From Roseitalea sp. MMSF_3546 (GTDB taxonomy: Bacteria > Pseudomonadota > Alphaproteobacteria > Rhizobiales > Rhizobiaceae), in contig NZ_JASHKB010000028.1 of the NCBI RefSeq assembly GCF_030732865.1, positions 1 through 48,712 of the forward strand: 48,712 nucleotides of DNA, read 5' to 3'. Below, piece after piece: positions 8,580 through 15,920 of this stretch. The notes beneath the pieces were generated by a model. It saw only the letters and a list, made by a program, of their open reading frames with translations. It was not told where the DNA came from and did not search any database. Made by a program: the position numbers and the translations under genes. Position 1 is the first letter of the stretch, and every line of letters begins with the position of its first letter.

Positions 8580-8604
8580 CCAGTCTGGACTGGTTTAACC
8601 CAGT
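8580..8604. promoter_or_regulatory. Operator with three CCAGT/ACTGG half-sites
   Basis: Two overlapping dyads share one half-site: CCAGT (8580-8584) - ACTGG (8589-8593) - CCAGT (8600-8604). The first dyad is a 14-bp hyphenated palindrome; the second has ACTGG and CCAGT around TTTAAC. They lie 40 bases upstream of the HTH gene that heads the restriction-modification operon. They are probably the binding sites for that HTH protein or for another regulator of the operon. Confidence 0.55.
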
Positions 8605-8643
8605 TTGCCCTGTTATGGTCTTGAAAACCTAGAGGTCGTGAAC

Positions 8644-8838
8644 ATGCCCAACGTCCCCGACCAAGCCATGACCGTGCGGGACGTGGCTGGCTATCTGAAC
8701 GTAGACGAGAAGACTGTCTATCGGCTTGCCAAGCGAGGAGACCTTCCAGGCTTCAAGGTTGCCGGCGCGTGGCGTTTCAAACGGTCGGATCTCGATACCT
8801 GGATTGATCAGCAGAAACGAGCTGCACGGAATGAGTAA
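8644..8838 (+). CDS. Excisionase-fold HTH protein heading the RM operon
   Basis: This 64-aa protein is a single winged-helix/MerR-like excisionase-family HTH domain (MTVRDVAGYLNVDEKTVYRL, then GFKVAGAWRFKRSDLDTWI). The ATG at 8644 is chosen because AGAGG sits at a good distance upstream; an in-frame TTG further upstream lacks this. It overlaps hsdM by 8 bases and follows three operator half-sites, which favours a role as regulator of the RM operon. Its fold and its position after an integrase also allow a role as recombination directionality factor. Confidence 0.8.
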   Translation: MPNVPDQAMTVRDVAGYLNVDEKTVYRLAKRGDLPGFKVAGAWRFKRSDLDTWIDQQKRAARNE

Positions 8839-10984
8839 TGAGGGGCGGTCGGTGAGCAATCTTAATATCAGCAATTTCATCTGGAACATCGCAGACGACG
8901 TCCTGCGAGATGTCTACGTCCGCGGAAAGTATCGCGACGTCATTCTCCCAATGACAGTTATTCGTCGACTTGATGCTGTACTGGAGCCGACCAAGGATGC
9001 GGTTCTTGCGATGAAGGCGCAACTCGACAAGGCAGGTGTGGCGAACCAGCATGCGGCGCTATGCCAAGCATCAGGCGAAGCGTTCTACAACACCTCCCCG
9101 TTCAGGCTGCGTGATCTCGCATCCCGAGCGCGCCGTCAGCAGCTCAAGGTGGACTTCGAAGCATACCTCGACGGGTTTTCGCCTAATGTCCAAGAGGTTC
9201 TGGACAAGTTCAAGTTCCGCAATCAGATTCCGACGCTGATCGAAGCCGATGCGCTCGGGTTCCTAATCGAAAAGTTCCTCGACCCTTCGGTCAATCTCAG
9301 TCCCAAGCCCGTGCTGCACACGGATGGCACTGTCAGGCTTCCGGGCCTCGACAATCACTCGATGGGCACGATTTTCGAGGAGCTCATCCGGAGGTTCAAC
9401 GAAGAGAACAATGAGGAAGCCGGTGAACATTTCACCCCGCGCGACGTGGTGGAACTCATGGCGTACCTCATCTTCATGCCGGTCGCCGACGACATCCAGT
9501 CAGGGACCTATCTCGTCTATGATGGCGCCTGCGGTACGGGGGGCATGTTGACCGTCGCGGAAGAGACGCTGGTCAAACTGGCTACCGATCACGGAAAGGA
9601 AGTTTCGGTCCACCTCTATGGTCAGGAGTCGCAGCCAGAGACCTTCGCGATCAGCAAAGCCGACCTGATCCTTAAGGGCGAAGGCATCGAGGCCGAGAAC
9701 ATGAGGTTCGGCTCCACGCTTTCCTCCGATGCTTTCCCGTCTCGCGAATTCGACTTCATGCTCTCCAACCCGCCCTATGGCAAGTCGTGGAAGACCGACT
9801 TGGAGCGGATGGGAGGGAAGAAGGAGATCCGCGACCCGCGCTTTGTGATCGAGCATGGCGGCGACTCGGAGTACAGCCTGATCACCCGCTCCAGCGATGG
9901 CCAGATGGTGTTCCTGGCCAACATGCTCAGCAAGATGAAGACGGCATCGCCGCTGGGGAGCCGGATCGCGGAGGTCCACAACGGTTCCTCGCTATTCACT
10001 GGAGATGCGGGCTCCGGCGAAAGCAACGTCCGCCGCTGGATAATCGAGAACGACTGGCTGGAAGCCATCATCGCCCTGCCTCTGAACATTTTCTACAATA
10101 CAGGGATCGCGACCTACATCTGGGTACTGAGCAATCGCAAGCCGGCGAGCCGCAAGGGCAAGGTGCAGCTCATCGACGCAACGTCGTGGTTCAAGCCGCT
10201 TCGAAAGAACCTCGGAAAGAAGAACTGCGAACTCGCGCCTGAGGACATCAAGCGCATCTCCGACGCGTTTCTCCAGCTCAAGGAGGACGAGACATCGAAG
10301 ATCTTCCCGAACGACGCGTTCGGCTATTGGAAGATCACGGTCGAGCGTCCCTTGCGCCTGAAGGCGGAGCTGACAGACGGCCGTCTTCGGACCTTCCGCA
10401 AGGCGTGCGCTGAAGCAGGGGACCGAGATCTGCTAGACGCTGTCGAAGCGGTGGCGGAAGCTCGCGGCCCCGGCCCGCACATGGACTTCAATGTATTCTT
10501 GGCCGAGGTGGAGGAAGCCGCCAGCGCGCTTGGCCTTCGCATGACGGCGAAGCGCCAGAAGCTGCTCATGTCGGCACTCGGGGAGAAGGACCCCTCGGCA
10601 GAACCTGTGATCCGCAAGACCTCGAAACTCAAAGTCGGCGCGGATGCGACGAATGATGCGCTGTATGGCAGTTACCACACGACCATCGACGGCAGGGCCG
10701 CGGCCGTCGAGTACGAGCCGGACACCGAGCTCCGCGATACCGAACAGGTGCCGTTCCTAGAAGATGGCGGCATCGAAGCTTTCTTCCGCCGCGAAGTCCT
10801 ACCACACGCCCCGGATGCCTGGATCGATGCCTCGAAGACGGTGATCGGATACGAGATCTCGTTCACGCGGCATTTCTACAAGCCGCAGCCCCTGCGCACT
10901 CTTGATGAGATCGAAGCGGATATTCGCGCGCTGGAGAAGGAGACCGAGGGCCTGCTCGAGGACGTCCTTGTGGGGGGGCACTGA
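8831..10984 (+). CDS. hsdM: Type I restriction-modification methyltransferase HsdM
   Basis: HsdM is the N6-adenine methyltransferase subunit of the type I complex and acts with HsdS on a bipartite DNA target. The N-terminal helical domain begins SNLNISNFIWNIADDVLRDVYV in two overlapping blocks typical of the family. The S-adenosylmethionine motif is DGACGTGG from residue 231 and the catalytic motif is NPPYG at 313-317. At 717 aa it is longer than the ~500-aa E. coli type, with a C-terminal extension seen in one HsdM subgroup. The ATG at 8831 overlaps the HTH gene; a GTG at 8852 would give the common MSNLNIS start. It is followed within 4 bases by the DUF262 gene. Confidence 0.93.
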   Translation: MSNEGRSVSNLNISNFIWNIADDVLRDVYVRGKYRDVILPMTVIRRLDAVLEPTKDAVLAMKAQLDKAGVANQHAALCQASGEAFYNTSPFRLRDLASRARRQQLKVDFEAYLDGFSPNVQEVLDKFKFRNQIPTLIEADALGFLIEKFLDPSVNLSPKPVLHTDGTVRLPGLDNHSMGTIFEELIRRFNEENNEEAGEHFTPRDVVELMAYLIFMPVADDIQSGTYLVYDGACGTGGMLTVAEETLVKLATDHGKEVSVHLYGQESQPETFAISKADLILKGEGIEAENMRFGSTLSSDAFPSREFDFMLSNPPYGKSWKTDLERMGGKKEIRDPRFVIEHGGDSEYSLITRSSDGQMVFLANMLSKMKTASPLGSRIAEVHNGSSLFTGDAGSGESNVRRWIIENDWLEAIIALPLNIFYNTGIATYIWVLSNRKPASRKGKVQLIDATSWFKPLRKNLGKKNCELAPEDIKRISDAFLQLKEDETSKIFPNDAFGYWKITVERPLRLKAELTDGRLRTFRKACAEAGDRDLLDAVEAVAEARGPGPHMDFNVFLAEVEEAASALGLRMTAKRQKLLMSALGEKDPSAEPVIRKTSKLKVGADATNDALYGSYHTTIDGRAAAVEYEPDTELRDTEQVPFLEDGGIEAFFRREVLPHAPDAWIDASKTVIGYEISFTRHFYKPQPLRTLDEIEADIRALEKETEGLLEDVLVGGH

Positions 10985-10987
10985 TTC

Positions 10988-12784
10988 ATGGCCACTCAAC
11001 GCTATTCCGTTACGCCGCACCCGATCGAAACGCTTCTCACATGGGTGAAGTCCGGCGAGATCGCGATCCCCGAGATCCAGCGGCCGTTCGTGTGGGACGC
11101 GACCAAGGTCCGCAACCTGCTGGACTCGCTCTATCAGGGGTATCCGGTCGGCTACCTCATCGCCTGGCGCAATCCCTCTGTCCGACTGAAGGATGGCTCG
11201 ACGTCGTCGGGCAAGCGCATCCTGATCGACGGGCAGCAGCGGGTCACGGCGCTGATGGCGGCCCTGCTGGGCCAGGAGGTACTGACCAAGGACTACGAGA
11301 CCGTCCGCATCAGGATCGCCTTTCATCCGGTCGAGGAGCGGTTCGAGGTTTCGAACCCGGCGATCAGGAAGGACTCTGCGTGGATCCCCGATCTGTCCGC
11401 GGTCTTCTCGCCAGACGCCAGCCTCACTGAGCTGACCGATGACTATTCCGAGCGAAACCCCGATGCCGACCGAAAGAAGGTCTCGCGCATCCTCGAGCGC
11501 GTGCGGAAGATCATCAACAACCACGTCGGCATCATCGAGCTGGCCGAAGACCTCGACATCGAAACCGTGACCGAGATCTTCATCCGTGTGAACTCGGCCG
11601 GTGCGTCGCTCAGCCAGGCGGACTTTGCCATGTCGAAGATCGCCGCGAACGACACCTACGGCGGCAACATGCTTCGCAAGGCCATTGACTACTTCTGCCA
11701 TCTGGCCGTTGCGCCCGAGTTCCTCTCCCGCATCGAGAAGGGTGACAAGGCGTTCGCCTCATCCGAGTTCCTGCCCAAGATGCGGTGGCTGAAGGACGTC
11801 AACGACGACCTCTACGACCCCTCCTACACCGACATGCTGCGCGTGGCGTTCACGTCCGAGTTCCGGCGCGGCAAGCTGCAGGACCTCGTCGCGCTGCTGT
11901 CCGGGCGGAACTTCGAGACGAAGCAGTACGAGGAAGCCGTCGCCGAGGAAGCGTTCGCCAGGCTCAAGACCGGCGTCCTCAACTTCATGAACAAGACGCA
12001 TTTCGACCGCCTCACTATGATCCTGCGGTCGGCCGGCTTCATCACGTCGAACCTGATCCGAAGCCAGAACGCGATCAACTTCGCCTACATACTCTATCTG
12101 CGCGGGCGGGCTGAGGGCATGCCGGCCGCCGACATCGAGCGGCTGGTGCGGCGCTGGTATGTCATGTCCCTGCTCAGGGGGCGCTACTCGGGCAGCCCCG
12201 AGACGGCCTTCGACTTCGACATCCGCCAGATCGAGGCGCGTGGGCTCTTGACCTACAGCGACGCGGTGATCGACGCCGAGCTGCCCGAGAGCTTCTGGAC
12301 CACGCTGCTGCCGCAGGAGATGGAGACCTCATCAGCCTCCAGCCCCTATTTCCTGGTCTATCAGGCGGCGCAGGCGAAGCTGGGGGATCTCGGCTTCCTG
12401 TCGCGGGACATCACGGTGCGCGACCTGCTGTTGAACCGCAGCGACGTGCACCACGTCTATCCGCGCAACCACCTCAAGAACCAGGGGCTCACGCGTGGGC
12501 GCTACAATCAGATCGCCAACTTCGTGCTGGCCCAGAGCGAGATCAACATCGCCATCGGCGACAAGGCGCCCGCAGTGTACTTCGCCGAGCTGGCCGAGCA
12601 GTGCAACGGCGGGCCCAAGAAATACGGCGGCATCACCGAGATGGAGGAGCTGCGCGCGAACCTCGCCATGAGCTGCGTGCCCGACACAATGCTCGATGGC
12701 GACATCCCCGACTTCGGCGACTTCCTCGAAATGCGCCGCCATCTGATGGCGACGAGGATCAAGACCTACTTCGAGGGTCTTTAA
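10988..12784 (+). CDS. DUF262/HNH protein, GmrSD-like nuclease
   Basis: The N-terminal DUF262 domain carries the family motifs [11 protein letters not shown] (about 27-37) and [10 protein letters not shown] (DGQQR at 81-85), which is the NTP-binding/hydrolysing part of GmrS-type proteins. A helical middle part leads to a C-terminal HNH-like region with [13 protein letters not shown] (His488-His489) and downstream Asn residues, as in DUF1524/GmrD-type nucleases. Single-chain GmrSD proteins restrict DNA with modified cytosines. Here the gene is inserted in-line between hsdM and hsdS, so it could be an added type IV-like layer or an accessory of the type I complex; the latter is speculation. Confidence 0.85.
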   Translation: MATQRYSVTPHPIETLLTWVKSGEIAIPEIQRPFVWDATKVRNLLDSLYQGYPVGYLIAWRNPSVRLKDGSTSSGKRILIDGQQRVTALMAALLGQEVLTKDYETVRIRIAFHPVEERFEVSNPAIRKDSAWIPDLSAVFSPDASLTELTDDYSERNPDADRKKVSRILERVRKIINNHVGIIELAEDLDIETVTEIFIRVNSAGASLSQADFAMSKIAANDTYGGNMLRKAIDYFCHLAVAPEFLSRIEKGDKAFASSEFLPKMRWLKDVNDDLYDPSYTDMLRVAFTSEFRRGKLQDLVALLSGRNFETKQYEEAVAEEAFARLKTGVLNFMNKTHFDRLTMILRSAGFITSNLIRSQNAINFAYILYLRGRAEGMPAADIERLVRRWYVMSLLRGRYSGSPETAFDFDIRQIEARGLLTYSDAVIDAELPESFWTTLLPQEMETSSASSPYFLVYQAAQAKLGDLGFLSRDITVRDLLLNRSDVHHVYPRNHLKNQGLTRGRYNQIANFVLAQSEINIAIGDKAPAVYFAELAEQCNGGPKKYGGITEMEELRANLAMSCVPDTMLDGDIPDFGDFLEMRRHLMATRIKTYFEGL

Positions 12785-12785
12785 G

Positions 12786-14177
12786 ATGGAGGCGTTGAAG
12801 GGCTATCCCTCCTATCGCAACAGCGGACTGCCGTGGCTAGGGGCTATCCCCGAGCACTGGGACGTGCGCCGCAACGGCCGCCTGTTCGCCGAGAGGGTCG
12901 AGACCGGGTTCGAGGATTTGCCGATCCTCGAGGTTTCGTTGCGGACCGGCGTTCGGGTGCGCGACATGGAGAATGGCGCCCGAAAGCAGCAGATGGCGGA
13001 CCGCAGCAAGTACAAGCGTGCCGCCAAGGGCGACGTTGCGTACAACATGATGCGCATGTGGCAGGGCGCAGTGGGCGTCGCGCCGGTGGACGGCCTCATC
13101 AGCCCCGCCTACGTGGTCGCTCGGCCGTTCCCCGAGGTCGATCCGCGCTTCTACACCTATCTGTTCCGCACCTCCGCCTACATGCGCGAGGTGAACAAGT
13201 TCTCGCGCGGGATCGTCTCTGTCCGCAACCGGCTGTATTGGGACGAGTTCAAGCAAATGCCGTCGGCTTTTCCTCCCACGGACGAGCAGACCCACATCGC
13301 CGACTTCCTCGACGATCACGGCCGACGAACAACTCGCCTGATCCGCAACAAGCGGCGGCTGATCGGGCTGTTGAACGAGCAGAAGCAGGCGATCATCAAC
13401 CGGGCCGTCACGCGCGGCCTGAACCCCAATACAAAGCTGGAGCCCACGGGCCTTTATTGGATGCCCAACGTCCCATCAGGCTGGCGGCTGAAGCGCTTCA
13501 AGTTCCTAGCCAGAATTCGGCAGGGTCAGGTCGATCCGCGTTTGAGTGAGCACAAGGACAAAATTCTCATTGCGCCAAACCACATCGCCTCAGCTAGCGG
13601 TGAAATTCATTCATTCGAGAGCGCCCAATCTCAAGGCGCAGACAGCGGGAAGTATGAGGTTTCCGCCGGCGAGATTGTCTACAGCAAGATCCGGCCTCAC
13701 TTGAGAAAGGCTGCAATATCGCCTGTCGATGGGCTCTGCAGCGCCGATATGTACCCCATCAAGCCAAACAATAGCGAGGTCCTATCGGAGTTCTTTCTAA
13801 AGCTCCTACTCTCTTACGAATTCACAACCTACGCCGTCGATTGCTCGATGCGCGTTGCGATGCCCAAGATCAACCGCGAGGCGCTAGGGGATTGCTGGCT
13901 TGCGTATCCAGGAATTGACGAACAGAGAGAAATCCTTGCCTGGATTCATGATCAGACCCGGCCGTTGCAGGAAGCAAAGAAGCGCGCCGATCAGGAAATT
14001 CGTCTCATCCAAGAGTACCGTGAGCGTCTGATCGCCGACGTTATCACTGGCAAGTTGGACGTGCGCCACATCGAGATCGTCGCTTCCGCGGACGAGCCCA
14101 TCGCCGACGAGGACGATGCGCTGGACGAGGATCTGGAGGCCGAGGACACGGACGAACTGGCAGAGGCCCTTGACTGA
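12786..14177 (+). CDS. hsdS: Type I specificity subunit HsdS
   Basis: HsdS determines the DNA target of the type I complex. It has the standard two-repeat design. TRD1 begins after SGLPWLGAIPEHW; a conserved helix follows (DEQTHIADFLDDHGRRTTRLI); TRD2 begins after TGLYWMPNVPSGW; and a second conserved helix follows (DEQREILAWIHDQTRPL). An acidic tail ends the protein. Bases about 13,500-13,930, encoding TRD2, are visibly AT-richer than the flanking conserved parts, which suggests TRD exchange. The start is 2 bases after the DUF262 stop. Confidence 0.93.
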   Translation: MEALKGYPSYRNSGLPWLGAIPEHWDVRRNGRLFAERVETGFEDLPILEVSLRTGVRVRDMENGARKQQMADRSKYKRAAKGDVAYNMMRMWQGAVGVAPVDGLISPAYVVARPFPEVDPRFYTYLFRTSAYMREVNKFSRGIVSVRNRLYWDEFKQMPSAFPPTDEQTHIADFLDDHGRRTTRLIRNKRRLIGLLNEQKQAIINRAVTRGLNPNTKLEPTGLYWMPNVPSGWRLKRFKFLARIRQGQVDPRLSEHKDKILIAPNHIASASGEIHSFESAQSQGADSGKYEVSAGEIVYSKIRPHLRKAAISPVDGLCSADMYPIKPNNSEVLSEFFLKLLLSYEFTTYAVDCSMRVAMPKINREALGDCWLAYPGIDEQREILAWIHDQTRPLQEAKKRADQEIRLIQEYRERLIADVITGKLDVRHIEIVASADEPIADEDDALDEDLEAEDTDELAEALD

Positions 14178-14179
14178 CC

Positions 14180-14839
14180 ATGCCGCCCCCCGCCGCCCCG
14201 AAGATCTATCACATCGTGCACGTGGACCGGCTGCCCTCGATAATCGCCGAGGGCGGCCTCCTGTGCGATGCCGAGATCATCCGGCGCCAGGCGGCCAATC
14301 CAGCAAATGGTATGGGCACCACGATCGGGATGGGCAGCATCAAGCAGCGTAGGCTGACACGCCTGACGCTGACGAGCCATCCGGGCCTCTTCGTCGGCCA
14401 GTGCGTTCCGTTCTACTTCTGCCCGCGCTCGATCATGCTCTACCTGATCCACTGCGCGAACCACGAGGAGCTGACCTATCGCGGTGGTCAGGGCCCCATC
14501 GTGCATCTTGAGGCCGATCTGGCGGGCACGGTGGCATGGGCGAACGGCAACGCCCGCCGGTGGGCCTTCACCTTGTCGAACGCAGGCGCCTTCTACTTCG
14601 AGGATCGCGCGGACCTCGCCCAGCTTGGAGAGATCGACTGGGACGCCGTTCAGGCCCGGGATTGGCGCGGCAAGAAGGAAGGTAAGCAGGCAGAATTCCT
14701 TGTAGAACAGTCGTTTCCTTGGGAATTGGTCAGCCGAATTGGTGTAGGATCGCAGCAGGTTTACGGGCAAGTCAGGGCCGCGCTTCAGGCGGCAGCACAC
14801 AAACCCCATGTCGAAATCAAACCTGACTGGTATTACTAG
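14180..14839 (+). CDS. darT: DarT-family DNA ADP-ribosyltransferase toxin
   Basis: DarT (DUF4433) transfers ADP-ribose from NAD to a thymidine or other base in single-stranded DNA and so blocks replication. The protein shows the family start IYHIVHVDRLPSIIAEGGL, the GMGSIKQRRL element with Arg57/58, and the catalytic block KQAEFLVEQSFPW with Glu172 in the place of the conserved catalytic Glu. Length (219 aa) is normal. It starts 2 bases after hsdS and is followed 16 bases later by the cognate antitoxin. It therefore forms a complete toxin-antitoxin pair within the RM operon. Confidence 0.92.
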   Translation: MPPPAAPKIYHIVHVDRLPSIIAEGGLLCDAEIIRRQAANPANGMGTTIGMGSIKQRRLTRLTLTSHPGLFVGQCVPFYFCPRSIMLYLIHCANHEELTYRGGQGPIVHLEADLAGTVAWANGNARRWAFTLSNAGAFYFEDRADLAQLGEIDWDAVQARDWRGKKEGKQAEFLVEQSFPWELVSRIGVGSQQVYGQVRAALQAAAHKPHVEIKPDWYY

Positions 14840-14855
14840 AGGGAGGGAGGCACCG

Positions 14856-15920
14856 ATGTTCGAATACAAGACGGGCGACATATTGGCCGAAGATGCCGAC
14901 GCCCTCGTCAATACGGTCAATTGCGTTGGCGTAATGGGGCGCGGTATTGCGCTGCAATTCAAGAACGCCTTCCCCGCGAATTTCGAGGAATACGCCCGCG
15001 CCTGCAAGCGTGACGAGGTGCAGCCGGGGCGCATGTTCGTGACCGAGACCAATCAGCTCACCAGCCCGCGCTACATCATCAACTTCCCAACCAAGCGGCA
15101 CTGGCGCGGCAAGAGCCGGATGGAGGATATCGACGCCGGGCTGGTCGACCTCGAGCGCGTGATCCGTGAGAAGGGCATTCGCTCCATCGCCATCCCACCT
15201 CTCGGCAGCGGGCTCGGTGGCCTCGACTGGAAGAAGGTCCGCCCGCGGATCGAGGAGGCCCTACGCGGCTTCAACGACGTGCGTGTGGTGATCTTCGAGC
15301 CCGGCGGCGCCCCCGCCCCGCAGCAGATCGCGAAGCGTCAGACGGCGCCGAACATGACCCCAGGCAGGGCGGCACTGGTGGGCCTGATGCATCGCTACCT
15401 CGGCGGCTTGCTCGACCCGTTCGTCACCCTGCTCGAGGTGCACAAGCTCATGTACTTCATGAAGGCCAGCGGCGAGGACTCTCTGGACCGGCTCCGGGTG
15501 GTCAAAGGCCACTACGGCCCCTACGCCGAGAATCTCTCGCATGTGCTCCGGGAAATCGAAGGGTACTTCGTGTCGGGCTATCGGGACGGCGGTGATGCGC
15601 CCGACAAGCAGCTCGAACTGGTGCCCGGCGCCGTTCAGGATGCCGACGAGTTCCTGCGTATCCATCCGGAGACGCACGCCCGGTTCGATCGTGTCGCCGA
15701 TCTTGTCTCCGGGTTCGAGACGCCGTTCGGGCTCGAACTCCTCTCGACTGTGCATTGGGTCATCACGACCGAACAGGCCGAGACGATGGACGATGTCGTC
15801 GAGCGCATCTACGGGTGGAACGACCGCAAACGCCATTTCACGCGCCGACAGATCGCGCTGGCAGCGGACGTCTTGAGGAGCAAGGGCTGGATCGGCCCCG
15901 ACGCGCTGGTCGCACACTGA
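14856..15920 (+). CDS. darG: DarG macrodomain antitoxin
   Basis: DarG removes ADP-ribose from DNA and also binds DarT. Residues 1-150 form a macrodomain: GDIL near 7-10, NTVNCVGVMGRGIALQFK at 19-36, FPTKRHW with Lys80 in the position of the catalytic lysine described for DarG, and PPLGSGLGGLDW at 114-125. The C-terminal half (about 175-354) is the helical DarT-neutralising region, with LLEVHKLMYFMKASGE. The ATG at 14856 is preceded by an excellent GGGAGGGAGG; an earlier in-frame ATG overlaps darT and is less likely. The stop overlaps the hsdR start (TGATG). Confidence 0.92.
   Translation: MFEYKTGDILAEDADALVNTVNCVGVMGRGIALQFKNAFPANFEEYARACKRDEVQPGRMFVTETNQLTSPRYIINFPTKRHWRGKSRMEDIDAGLVDLERVIREKGIRSIAIPPLGSGLGGLDWKKVRPRIEEALRGFNDVRVVIFEPGGAPAPQQIAKRQTAPNMTPGRAALVGLMHRYLGGLLDPFVTLLEVHKLMYFMKASGEDSLDRLRVVKGHYGPYAENLSHVLREIEGYFVSGYRDGGDAPDKQLELVPGAVQDADEFLRIHPETHARFDRVADLVSGFETPFGLELLSTVHWVITTEQAETMDDVVERIYGWNDRKRHFTRRQIALAADVLRSKGWIGPDALVAH

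Noticed and set aside
8644-8838. Dedicated excisionase of the integrase
   Set aside because: The fold allows it, but the overlap with hsdM and the operator array favour a regulator of the RM operon; the excisionase role is kept only as an alternative.
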